Positions 1-6,632 of a stretch of 14,145 nt of DNA are shown here, in pieces. The position numbers were made by a program, and so were the translations under genes. Source of the DNA: G013214665 sp964649815 (GTDB taxonomy: Bacteria > Pseudomonadota > Alphaproteobacteria > Rhodobacterales > Rhodobacteraceae). The notes below the pieces were generated by a model. The model saw only the letters and a list, made by a program, of their open reading frames with translations. It was not told where the DNA came from and did no database searches. Every line of letters starts with the position of its first letter. The first letter of the stretch is position 1. The stretch covers positions 1 through 14,145 of the forward strand of contig CAZYQC010000073.1 of NCBI GenBank assembly GCA_964649815.1, written 5' to 3'.

Positions 1-1472
1 GGGTCGTGGTCAAAGGCTGAGAAGTAGGTGAGGTGGCGGGCCCGCATGATCTCGACCGCCATCATCGCCAGCTTGTTGGCGACGCGCGGGAAGTTGATCA
101 GCGATTTGCCAAATTGCTTGCGGTCTTGCGCATATTGCATCGACACATCGAGCGCAGATTGGGCCACGCCGATGGCGCGGGCCGCAGTTTGAATGCGCGC
201 CGATTCGAAGGTCTCCATCAGCTGCTTAAAACCTTTGCCCTCTTCGCCACCCAAAAGGTTTTCGCCCTTGACGTGGAAATTGTCGAACCCGAGTTCGTAT
301 TCCTTCATGCCGCGATAGCCGAGTACTTCGATTTCGCCGCCGGTCATGCCATCGGTTGGAAACGGATGCTCATCGGTGCCTGGTGTCTTTTCCGCCAGGA
401 ACATCGACAAACCTTTATAGTCTGACGTCTCAGGATCCGTACGAGCCAACAATGTCATGACATGGGTGCGGGCGGCGTGGGTGATCCAGGTTTTGTTCCC
501 TGTGATGCTGTAATCGCCATTTTCGCCCTTCACGGCACGTGTTCGCAGCGACCCGAGGTCAGAGCCGGTGTTTGGCTCGGTAAAGACAGCGGTCGGCAGC
601 TTTTCCGCGGATGCCAGCGCAGGCAACCATTTTGCCTTTTGCTCATCCGTGCCACCTGCGATGATCAGCTCTGCCGCGATTTCTGAACGGGTGCCCAGAG
701 AACCGACGCCAATGTATCCTCGCGACAGCTCTTCTGAGACGACGCACATGGATGCTTTCGAAAGCCCAAAACCGCCGTATTCTTCTGGGATGGTCAGGCC
801 GAACACACCCATTTCCGCCAGCTCCTCGATGACCTCCATCGGGATAAGCTCATCCTTGAGGTGCCAGTCATGCGCAAAGGGTTCAACTTTTTCGACGGCG
901 TAGCGGCGGAACTGTTCGCGGATCATCTCCAGCTCTTCGTCCAAACCAGAGGCGCCAACCGTGATGTTGGCGGACTGTTCTTCCATCAAAGCGACCAGGC
1001 GAATGCGTGCGGCCTGGGTGTTGCCCATCTGGGTCAGCGTTTGAATCGCGGGTTCCATCATACCGCGCATGTCTTCTTGGCTCAGGCCAATGTCGTGAAG
1101 CCGCAGCACCTCGCCCTGATTCATCTGGATGCCGCCGTAGATCTGCCACAGGTACTCGCCAAAGGAGATCTGTAAGATGAGCGCTTCGACCTCACCGAAC
1201 TTGCCTTCGGCAGATAGGGCCGTCGCCCATTTGTGCATCTCGCGCAGCGATTGCGCATAGGTCGCGAGCCAAGCCAACCCGTGAGCGGCGGTTTGGTGTT
1301 CTTCAACCAGAGCATTGGAAATGCGGCCGTCCTTAGAAACCATATCCCGCAGTTTCTGGGTCGCCAGCTCGAGGATCCCGTCTACTGGACCAACAGCTGC
1401 GCCTGTCAGGTCCAGCAAGTCGTCGAGCAGGACCGGCGTTTGCGCGTGCAGTGTCTGTCCGTCATGAGCCAT
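1..1472 (-). CDS. mcd: Methylsuccinyl-CoA dehydrogenase-like acyl-CoA dehydrogenase (3' end outside window)
   Basis: About 490 codons are present; the C-terminus, including the usual catalytic Glu region, lies beyond the window edge. The start ATG at 1472 (MAHDGQTL) follows an AGGGA-type ribosome site. Residues 1-170 form a helical extension (AHGLAWLATYAQSLREM near 63-79), followed by a standard acyl-CoA dehydrogenase core: PEEYGGFG near 229-236, the FAD/substrate-loop motif TEPNTGSD near 298-305, and a C-terminal helical domain with ARAIGVAQSALD and DRKQFG. An N-terminal extension of this size, with this core, is known for Mcd, which oxidises (2S)-methylsuccinyl-CoA to mesaconyl-CoA in the ethylmalonyl-CoA pathway and passes electrons to ETF. 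Nearby pckA and, further off, etfAB fit this role. The family call (FAD acyl-CoA dehydrogenase) is near certain; the Mcd assignment is inferred from the extension and context. Another long acyl-CoA dehydrogenase is the alternative. Confidence 0.8.
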   Translation of the reverse strand, partial: MAHDGQTLHAQTPVLLDDLLDLTGAAVGPVDGILELATQKLRDMVSKDGRISNALVEEHQTAAHGLAWLATYAQSLREMHKWATALSAEGKFGEVEALILQISFGEYLWQIYGGIQMNQGEVLRLHDIGLSQEDMRGMMEPAIQTLTQMGNTQAARIRLVALMEEQSANITVGASGLDEELEMIREQFRRYAVEKVEPFAHDWHLKDELIPMEVIEELAEMGVFGLTIPEEYGGFGLSKASMCVVSEELSRGYIGVGSLGTRSEIAAELIIAGGTDEQKAKWLPALASAEKLPTAVFTEPNTGSDLGSLRTRAVKGENGDYSITGNKTWITHAARTHVMTLLARTDPETSDYKGLSMFLAEKTPGTDEHPFPTDGMTGGEIEVLGYRGMKEYELGFDNFHVKGENLLGGEEGKGFKQLMETFESARIQTAARAIGVAQSALDVSMQYAQDRKQFGKSLINFPRVANKLAMMAVEIMRARHLTYFSAFDHD

Positions 1473-1626
1473 GAGATACATCCCTTTTTCGTGTCCGGTC
1501 GGAGGTAGTGCGTTTGCAGGTGCAGCACAACATAAATTCAAACAGGTGCGTCAGTTTGATCGATTATTGCGCGACCCCCTTCAGGTTGACCAAGTGCGTC
1601 GTAGAGTGTCGAAACCGAATAATACA
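1473..1626 (-). promoter_or_regulatory. Upstream region of mcd
   Basis: This non-coding stretch lies before the mcd start and must hold its minus-strand promoter. I see no convincing -35/-10 pair. Two TGCA words at 1515-1518 and 1521-1524, the first preceded by TT (TTTGCA on the plus strand at 1513-1518), recall TTTGCA-type half-sites of short-chain-acyl regulators (PccR/RamB group) in alphaproteobacteria. This match is weak. The rest shows no clear structure. Confidence 0.35.
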
Positions 1627-1668
1627 AAAAAGAATGGCCCCCGAACACCATCGGAGGCCATTCTTTTT
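1627..1668 (-). terminator. Rho-independent terminator of the XRE regulator gene
   Basis: A 13-bp perfect stem pairs 1627-1639 (AAAAAGAATGGCC) with 1656-1668, extended past one mismatch by CC/GG. The loop is about 16 nt. On the minus strand the stem ends in a run of six T (1631-1626), so it can stop transcripts from the regulator at 1754-2107 before they reach mcd. A T run is also present on the plus strand, but no plus-strand gene lies upstream. Confidence 0.85.
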
Positions 1669-1686
1669 GGTCGTTAGACCAGTGTT

Positions 1687-1750
1687 GCGGGCCCTGTCTG
1701 GTTAACAAACACTAAAACCAAACAACTCGTCCTGTCAGACAGGGCGCCGC
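1687..1750 (-). repeat. Long-loop inverted repeat just after the XRE stop codon
   Basis: GCCCTGTCTG at 1691-1700 is perfectly complementary to 1736-1745; GCGG (1687-1690) and CCGC (1747-1750) extend it with a one-base bulge. The loop of about 35 nt is A/C-rich on the plus strand. The right arm can also fold locally, because CCTGTC (1731-1736) pairs with GACAGG (1738-1743), so two mutually exclusive hairpins are possible. It begins three bases after the regulator's TAA and precedes the terminator, so it is probably a 3'-UTR structure. Confidence 0.55.
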
Positions 1751-1753
1751 AAA

Positions 1754-2107
1754 TTACGCCTGACGCGCAACACGCATACCACTTACATCTTCAATCAACG
1801 ATACAATGCGTGAACGAACAGACTCGTCTTTGATGGACGCGACTGCGGACATAATGTCAGTGCGACCTGCGGCAGCTGTCATGTCCTCTTCCTGCAAGCC
1901 TTCAAAAAAGTAACTTGTCGAAACGTCCAAAATTCGACTCAACTCGTACAAACGGCTTGCAGCAATTCTGTTTGAACCAATTTCATATTTCTGGATCTGC
2001 TGGAACGACAGATCGAGTTGTTTCGCGACATCTGTTTGCGACATCCGCCGAGTGGTGCGGATTTGCTTGAGTCTGCGTCCAACGTGCACATCTACTGGGT
2101 GCGCCAT
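1754..2107 (-). CDS. Small XRE-family HTH regulator, PraR/PhrR-like
   Basis: This 117-residue, cytoplasmic, DNA-binding protein has a Cro/CI-type HTH over about residues 8-65 (HVGRRLKQIRTTRRMSQTDV, then FQQIQKYEIGSNRIAASRL) and the tail LSRILDVSTSYFFEG. The pattern HPVDVHVG...FQQIQKYE.G.NR..ASRL...S.IL.V...FFE is the one I recognise from the rhizobial PraR/PhrR group, regulators linked to stress, quorum sensing and attachment. The C-terminal 45 residues are a short helical tail (AVASIKDESVRSRIVSLIED), probably for dimerisation. The ATG at 2107 has a strong SD, GGAGGT, eight bases upstream (2116-2121). The gene is divergent from the LysR-type gene and has palindromes directly upstream, which suggests autoregulation. 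The family call is firm; its targets are unknown. Confidence 0.88.
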   Translation of the reverse strand: MAHPVDVHVGRRLKQIRTTRRMSQTDVAKQLDLSFQQIQKYEIGSNRIAASRLYELSRILDVSTSYFFEGLQEEDMTAAAGRTDIMSAVASIKDESVRSRIVSLIEDVSGMRVARQA

Positions 2108-2137
2108 AAATACTTACCTCCGGTTGTCTGGTGGTAA

Positions 2138-2175
2138 GATTCCGAGAATCGCGATTCTCTACAATTCATTGAATT
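2138..2175. promoter_or_regulatory. Clustered palindromes, probable operator between divergent regulators
   Basis: A perfect 16-bp palindrome, GAGAATCGCGATTCTC, lies at 2144-2159. It overlaps a second inverted repeat, GATTC-CGA-GAATC, at 2138-2150. A third, AATTCA-T-TGAATT, is at 2163-2175. All sit 31-68 bp upstream of the XRE start and 83-120 bp before the LysR-type start. Such spacing suits binding by a dimeric HTH protein; autoregulation by the XRE protein is the simplest reading. The remainder of 2108-2257 is AT-rich with no clear consensus promoter. Confidence 0.6.
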
Positions 2176-2257
2176 TACACCCTCATACAACCATAGATAT
2201 TGCATTAACGTATTATTTATGTAACCATGTTGGTCAATAAATCATACAGTGGGAAAA

Positions 2258-3187
2258 ATGGCCGACGGAACAGCAGAGTTGAACGCAGCGGCGCAGCGCT
2301 ATCCAGCGCTTTTGTATGAGATGATCCGCTCTTACACGACGCTTGCGCGGACGTTAAATCTGACGCGCGCTGTCAACGAGCTTGGGATCACGCGCCAAAC
2401 GTTGCGTCGCCACATCTCTGGGTTGGAAGAGGTCCGCGGGGCGGAGCTCTTTTTCGTGCAAGATCGGCGGTATGAATTGACCGACGAAGGCAAGGCCGCC
2501 TTGCCAACTGCCTATGATGTTCTGGCACGAATTGAGACGTGGTCTCTGGGCCAAACGAGCGAGATTGGGGGGCTGCAATATCTTGCACAGAGTGACGAGC
2601 AAGGCTGGAGGTTTTACTTAAAACAGCAACCGCTGCAGCGCGCCTGGAACAGCAAATCACCCCTGGTGAGCGAGACAATTCGGGCTTGGTCCATGAGCGG
2701 CGGGCAGATCGAACACCCCGCGATGGACCATATCCGCCCCCACTTAATCGTCTACCGAGAGACACCTCTGGGGTGGACCTGTATCGAACTGGGAGAGTTC
2801 AGTTCATTTGTTTTGTGGTTCGGTTGGGCGCAAGCGCGGTCCAGTATCGGGCGCCCAATCGGAGAATTGCCAGGCGGGGGGGGATTCGCGCGATTGTTGC
2901 TTCAACCCTTTGAAGAAGTACGCTCGTCACACGGGATTCGGCTTGATCATATCCACACCCTGGTGCCGAGAAGCAAAGATTCGCCGCCTCAAGTTGCGAC
3001 TTATCAACGCTTGCTACTGGGGGGGCAGCTTCCTGATGGCAGCTTTGCCATGATGTCAGTGGCAGAATATACCAATGAAATAGACATTCCTGGCGTCGAT
3101 GAGACGTTTTTGGAGCCTATTCCAGACGACGTCATCATCCCGGATGGCTCATTATCGCCTAAATTTATGCACATGTTCGAAAGATAG
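2258..3187 (+). CDS. LysR-type regulator with unrecognised C-terminal part
   Basis: The 309-residue protein has a LysR-type winged HTH over residues about 20-83: LNLTRAVNELGITRQTLRRH, then ELFFVQDRRYELTDEGKAAL. The rest does not look like the usual periplasmic-binding effector domain; I do not recognise residues 100-309. That part is rich in W and G and contains WTCIELGEFSSFVLWFGWAQ (about 173-192) and LPGGGGFARLLLQPFEE. ATG at 2258 is preferred, with GGGA just upstream (2251-2254); an in-frame GTG at 2249 would add three residues. The coding region holds G runs of 6, 8 and 7 bases (2567-2572, 2876-2883, 3019-3025). It is divergent from the XRE gene, and the GNAT-like gene follows after 42 bp, probably co-transcribed. 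A DNA-binding role is well supported; ligand and targets are unknown. Confidence 0.8.
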   Translation: MADGTAELNAAAQRYPALLYEMIRSYTTLARTLNLTRAVNELGITRQTLRRHISGLEEVRGAELFFVQDRRYELTDEGKAALPTAYDVLARIETWSLGQTSEIGGLQYLAQSDEQGWRFYLKQQPLQRAWNSKSPLVSETIRAWSMSGGQIEHPAMDHIRPHLIVYRETPLGWTCIELGEFSSFVLWFGWAQARSSIGRPIGELPGGGGFARLLLQPFEEVRSSHGIRLDHIHTLVPRSKDSPPQVATYQRLLLGGQLPDGSFAMMSVAEYTNEIDIPGVDETFLEPIPDDVIIPDGSLSPKFMHMFER

Positions 3188-3229
3188 GTTAACATCCCTA
3201 GGTAGTGATTTGACTATCCGGGGGTCAAA

Positions 3230-3943
3230 ATGTCGATTCTTACGCTGGAACCAGCGGATCGTTTCTATGCCGCAGGCATGGATGTCCTGCACCGTGCAGG
3301 CGTTTCGTTGAGTTTTGGATCCGATTTTGACGAGTATTGCGCCCAGCTTTCAGTGGGCCGTCCTGAGTACACGGTAGGAGATCCGTTTAATCCAAAGTTG
3401 CACGAAATGAACGCGACAAACGCGTTTTGGTTAATTGGTCGGAATGAAGAGGGCAATATAATGCACACCCAGGCGATGCGTGTGCTGCCTCTTGAGGAGC
3501 AAACCCTCGGAGATTATCTCCGGCACGGGTTCAAAAAGTTCCCTCCGCCAACATTGGACATAGATTACGAACGATCCCGTTTTCGCGGCGGCCCTGGCAG
3601 TCGACGCATGGCTGGGACGATCTGCTATCATGGCGAGTATTGGATCAGCCCCGAGGGACCGTTTCGAGGCGAAGGCTGGTCGGCGCTTTTGGGGCGCATG
3701 GCGTTCCTATTGGCGCTGCGCACGTGGGACCCGGATTACATCTTTGGCTTCATGGCCAAGCCGGTCGCGCACAAGGGCTTTATGGCCCGGCATGGCTATA
3801 TGCATTGCGAGCCCGGCGCATTGCGGTGGTACGTCAAAGATCGGGTTGATGCGCTGGAAGGGTTCCTCGTTTACATGGGTCGCGAGGATTTGCGGTATAT
3901 CCTAGAGCTTCCAATGAGCGACTTAGAGTTGCAGGCGGCATAG
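3230..3943 (+). CDS. GNAT-like protein of unknown function, paired with the LysR-type gene
   Basis: The 237-residue protein has no signal peptide or membrane segment. I cannot name it. The C-terminal half suggests a GNAT acyltransferase fold: RGEGWSALLGRMAFLLAL at about 146-163 resembles the acyl-CoA-binding loop and helix, followed by a strand (YIFGFMAK) and GFMARHGYMHCEPG at 183-196, like the GNAT F-x-R-x-GY segment. A charged RSRFRGGPGSRR region (116-126) precedes it. The N-terminal 100 residues are unlike known families to me. The start ATG at 3230 follows GGGGGTC. The stop lies in the loop of a hairpin (3931-3951). The adjacent regulator suggests the two act together, for instance in making or modifying a small molecule; this is inference. 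A relation to acyl-homoserine lactone synthases, which share the fold, is possible but unsupported by their conserved residues. Confidence 0.7.
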   Translation: MSILTLEPADRFYAAGMDVLHRAGVSLSFGSDFDEYCAQLSVGRPEYTVGDPFNPKLHEMNATNAFWLIGRNEEGNIMHTQAMRVLPLEEQTLGDYLRHGFKKFPPPTLDIDYERSRFRGGPGSRRMAGTICYHGEYWISPEGPFRGEGWSALLGRMAFLLALRTWDPDYIFGFMAKPVAHKGFMARHGYMHCEPGALRWYVKDRVDALEGFLVYMGREDLRYILELPMSDLELQAA

Positions 3944-3968
3944 CCGCCTGCAGGTTGAAGATTCAACC
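3931..3968. repeat. Two hairpins between convergent genes
   Basis: GCAGGCGGC (3931-3939) pairs perfectly with 3943-3951 across a 3-nt loop that contains the start of the TAG stop of the GNAT-like gene. Immediately after, GGTTGAA-GA-TTCAACC (3953-3968) forms a second palindrome that spans the pckA stop (3963-3965). Neither is followed by a T run on either strand. They may end transcription of both genes non-canonically or protect the 3' ends. No other terminator is visible in the 19-bp gap. Confidence 0.6.
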
Positions 3969-5561
3969 GATAGCAGCGGCGCGCACATCGTCGTCGATGA
4001 ACGGCAGATACTGCGCAAAGTTGTTTGAGAACATCTCGACCAGTTTTGCGGCCTGCGCGTCGTAGGCGGCTGTGTCGCCCCATGTGCGGCGCGGGTCGAG
4101 CAGCAGATCAGGCACGCCAGACACGCTCACCGGAACTTCAAAGCCAAAGTTCGGATCTTTGCGGAAATCCGATTTGGCCAGCGATCCATCCAACGCAGCA
4201 GTCAAAAGCGCGCGGGTCGCTTTGATCGGCATCCGGCTGCCGGTGCCATATGCGCCGCCGGTCCAGCCTGTGTTAACCAACCAGCACGTCGCGCCATGCT
4301 GTGCGATCTTTTCGCGCAGCAAGCGGCCGTAAACCTCTGGCCGGCGCGGCATGAAAGGTGCGCCAAAACAGGTGGAGAATGTCGGCTCAGGCTCGGTCAC
4401 GCCGCGTTCGGTGCCCGCCACTTTCGACGTGAAGCCGGACAAGAAGTGGTACATGGCCTGCGCTGGCGACAACCGAGAGATCGGAGGCAAAACGCCAAAC
4501 GCATCACATGTAAGCATGATGATATTCTTGGGATGCCCGCCCAAGGCCGAGCTCGACGCATTCGAGATGTAATGCAACGGGTACGCGCAGCGCATGTTCG
4601 CTGTCAGGCTATCGTCGTCAAAATCCAGGTCTTTGGTTTCAGGATCGAAAACCATGTTCTCGATCACGGTGCCAAACTTTTCCGTGGTGGCGTAAATCTC
4701 TGGCTCGGCTTCCTGGCTAAGGTTGATCGTCTTGGCATAGCAGCCGCCTTCGAAATTGAACGTGCCGCGGTCTGACCAGCCGTGTTCATCGTCACCGATC
4801 AGGGTCCGATCAGGATCAGCAGAAAGCGTCGTCTTGCCGGTGCCGGACAGGCCGAAGAAAACGGCTGTGTCGACCGGATTGCCCTTGGCGTGGTTGGCAG
4901 AGCAATGCATCGGCATGACGCCGCGGTCGGGCAGGAGATAGTTCAGCAGAGTAAAGACGGACTTTTTGTTCTCTCCCGCGTATTCAGTTCCGCCGATCAG
5001 GATCATCTTGCGGTCAAAATTCAGGGCGATCACGGTTTCGCTGCGGCAATTGTGCTTGGCAGGGTCCGCTTGGAAAGACGGGCAGTTGATGATCGTGAAG
5101 TCGGCAACAAAATCGTCAAGATCCTGCCGATCCGGGCGGCGCAGCAGGTGGCGAATGAAAAGGCCATGCCACGCCATCTCGGTCACCATGCGCACGTTGA
5201 TTGCATAGGCTGGATCGGCGCCGCCGACCAAATCTTGCACAAAATAGTCGCGACCTTTCATATGCGCGAGCATATCGTCGTAGAGGGCGTCAAAGCCTTC
5301 GGGCGACATTTCGGCATTATTCTCCCACCAGATCGTGTCGGCGACCGAGGCGGTTTTGACGACATGTTTGTCCTTTGGCGAGCGTCCCGTGAACTTGCCG
5401 GTGGTCACGAGGAACGTGCCGCCTTTGCCCAGGGTGCCTTCTCCACGCGCCAATGCGGTTTCGATCAACGCAGGCTCGATCAAGTTGTAATAGACGGAGC
5501 CCAACCCCTCGATGCCCTGATGTTCAAGTCGGAAGTCTGGGTTAACCCGTCCATTGGTCAT
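3963..5561 (-). CDS. pckA: Phosphoenolpyruvate carboxykinase (ATP)
   Basis: This 532-residue cytoplasmic enzyme converts oxaloacetate and ATP to PEP, ADP and CO2, the entry to gluconeogenesis from C4 acids. Visible motifs are the substrate-site Arg in TGRSPKDK (58-65), GGTEYAGENKK (190-200), the kinase-1a P-loop GLSGTGKTT (237-245), the metal/nucleotide motif IGDDEHGW (255-262) and EGGCYAK (271-277). Length matches the ATP-dependent bacterial family and it appears intact. ATG at 5561 has AGGAG eight bases upstream. The gene is divergent from chvI across 340 bp and convergent with the GNAT-like gene. In rhizobia and agrobacteria pckA sits beside chvI-chvG and is reported to depend on that system, so ChvI control is a reasonable inference here. 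With mcd and hbdA nearby it fits growth on acetate, butyrate or succinate. Confidence 0.98.
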   Translation of the reverse strand: MTNGRVNPDFRLEHQGIEGLGSVYYNLIEPALIETALARGEGTLGKGGTFLVTTGKFTGRSPKDKHVVKTASVADTIWWENNAEMSPEGFDALYDDMLAHMKGRDYFVQDLVGGADPAYAINVRMVTEMAWHGLFIRHLLRRPDRQDLDDFVADFTIINCPSFQADPAKHNCRSETVIALNFDRKMILIGGTEYAGENKKSVFTLLNYLLPDRGVMPMHCSANHAKGNPVDTAVFFGLSGTGKTTLSADPDRTLIGDDEHGWSDRGTFNFEGGCYAKTINLSQEAEPEIYATTEKFGTVIENMVFDPETKDLDFDDDSLTANMRCAYPLHYISNASSSALGGHPKNIIMLTCDAFGVLPPISRLSPAQAMYHFLSGFTSKVAGTERGVTEPEPTFSTCFGAPFMPRRPEVYGRLLREKIAQHGATCWLVNTGWTGGAYGTGSRMPIKATRALLTAALDGSLAKSDFRKDPNFGFEVPVSVSGVPDLLLDPRRTWGDTAAYDAQAAKLVEMFSNNFAQYLPFIDDDVRAAAIG

Positions 5562-5901
5562 CGCAACTCTCCTGTATCGCGATAAGCCGCGGTTGAAACG
5601 CGACCAAAACTAGCCAAAAAGCGCTATCGAGCGCGTGTTCGGCGGTCTTAACATGGGCCTTTTGGAAAAGAACAGGTGACGTTGCCACAGTTAGCGCCAT
5701 CACGATCATCTTTTTCTTTTCAAATGAGTGAGTGTGGCTTTTGACGTGATTTTGGTGCGGCAATTTAGCCAGACTTAACCAAATTGTGGCCTGAATAAGG
5801 CAATTGAGGCGCTCGAATCGCACTTCTTGATTGATTCGCGCACCGAAAAAAGGGAAATTGCAAGAAAACAAAACAAACAGAGCAGTACAAGGATACGGGC
5901 A
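5562..5901. promoter_or_regulatory. Divergent pckA / chvI control region
   Basis: This 340-bp stretch has no credible gene and must carry the promoters of both pckA (-) and chvI (+). A possible sigma-70 pair for chvI is TTGACG at 5741-5746 and TTTAGC at 5764-5769 with a 17-bp spacer; the -10 is poor. CAATTT (5761-5766) and AAATTG (5781-5786) form an inverted repeat with a 14-bp spacer overlapping that -10, a possible regulator site. The 116 bp from 5786 to the chvI start would be a long leader. I see no clear pckA promoter hexamers. Confidence 0.45.
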
Positions 5902-6603
5902 ATGTCAAAGATTGCACTGGTGGACGACGACAGGAATATCCTGACGTCAGTCTCGATGACTCTGGAGGCGGAAGGCTTCGAGGTAGACACGTATAATGAT
6001 GGCCAAGCTGCGCTTGATGCCTTCAACAAAAAGATGCCGGACATGGCGGTTCTTGATATCAAGATGCCCCGGATGGACGGGATGGACCTGTTGCAACGGC
6101 TGCGGCAGAAATCCTCGATGCCGGTTATCTTCCTGACGTCCAAAGACGACGAAATCGACGAGGTCTTGGGCCTGCGCATGGGCGCTGACGACTATGTCAA
6201 AAAGCCATTCTCGCAGCGTCTGTTGGTCGAGCGCATTCGCGCCTTGCTGCGCCGCCAAGAGGCGGTGTCCGGTGACGTGGTGCCAGAAACCGAAGACACC
6301 AAGGTGATGGAGCGCGGGCATTTGCGGATGGACCCGTTGCGCCATGCTGTCACTTGGAAAGGCAATGATGTGTCGCTGACGGTCACTGAGTTCCTGTTGC
6401 TGCAGGCATTGGCGCAGCGGCCGGGCTTTGTGAAGTCGCGCGATCAATTGATGGACGTGGCCTATGATGATCAGGTCTATGTCGACGACCGGACCATCGA
6501 CAGTCACATCAAGCGTCTGCGCAAGAAAATGCGCAGCGCGGACGAGGAATTCTCGGCGATTGAGACGCTGTATGGCATCGGGTATCGGTACAACGAGGAA
6601 TAA
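5902..6603 (+). CDS. chvI: ChvI-type response regulator
   Basis: This 233-residue OmpR/PhoB-family protein has a receiver domain at 1-120 and a winged-helix DNA-binding domain at about 135-232. Receiver landmarks are the acidic pocket DDD (8-10), phospho-acceptor Asp52 in AVLDIKMP, the T79 switch residue in FLTSKDD, and K101 in YVKKPF. The recognition helix lies in DDRTIDSHIKRLRKKM. ATG at 5902 is chosen because AAGGA sits about 10 bases upstream and the receiver begins at once (SKIALVDDD); an in-frame TTG at 5827 would add 25 residues outside the domain. chvG follows after 29 bp. Together they form the acid/envelope-sensing ChvG-ChvI (ExoS-ChvI, BvrS-BvrR) system of alphaproteobacteria. Identity is supported by the partner kinase and by the pckA and hprK-ptsH neighbours. 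Confidence 0.93.
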   Translation: MSKIALVDDDRNILTSVSMTLEAEGFEVDTYNDGQAALDAFNKKMPDMAVLDIKMPRMDGMDLLQRLRQKSSMPVIFLTSKDDEIDEVLGLRMGADDYVKKPFSQRLLVERIRALLRRQEAVSGDVVPETEDTKVMERGHLRMDPLRHAVTWKGNDVSLTVTEFLLLQALAQRPGFVKSRDQLMDVAYDDQVYVDDRTIDSHIKRLRKKMRSADEEFSAIETLYGIGYRYNEE

Positions 6604-6632
6604 ACTGTCCGGCCTGTGACAGGAGAGCTGGC

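Noticed and set aside
33..425. Plus-strand open frames over the first 1.5 kb
   Set aside because: They are antisense shadows of the acyl-CoA dehydrogenase, which translates into a continuous family-like protein on the minus strand.
3230..3943. Acyl-homoserine lactone synthase (LuxI type)
   Set aside because: The GNAT-like core is plausible, but I could not place the conserved N-terminal Arg/Trp and Asp residues of LuxI proteins, and no LuxR-type partner is present.
4782..5585. 267-codon open frame on the plus strand
   Set aside because: It is antisense to pckA, whose motifs are unambiguous, and the translated product has no family features.
5542..5871. 109-codon minus-strand frame across the pckA upstream region
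   Set aside because: It overlaps the pckA start and the divergent control region, has no SD and no domain; it is chance.
5827..5901. TTG-initiated N-terminal extension of ChvI
   Set aside because: The extra 25 residues are highly charged, lie outside the receiver domain, and ATG 5902 has a proper AAGGA site.
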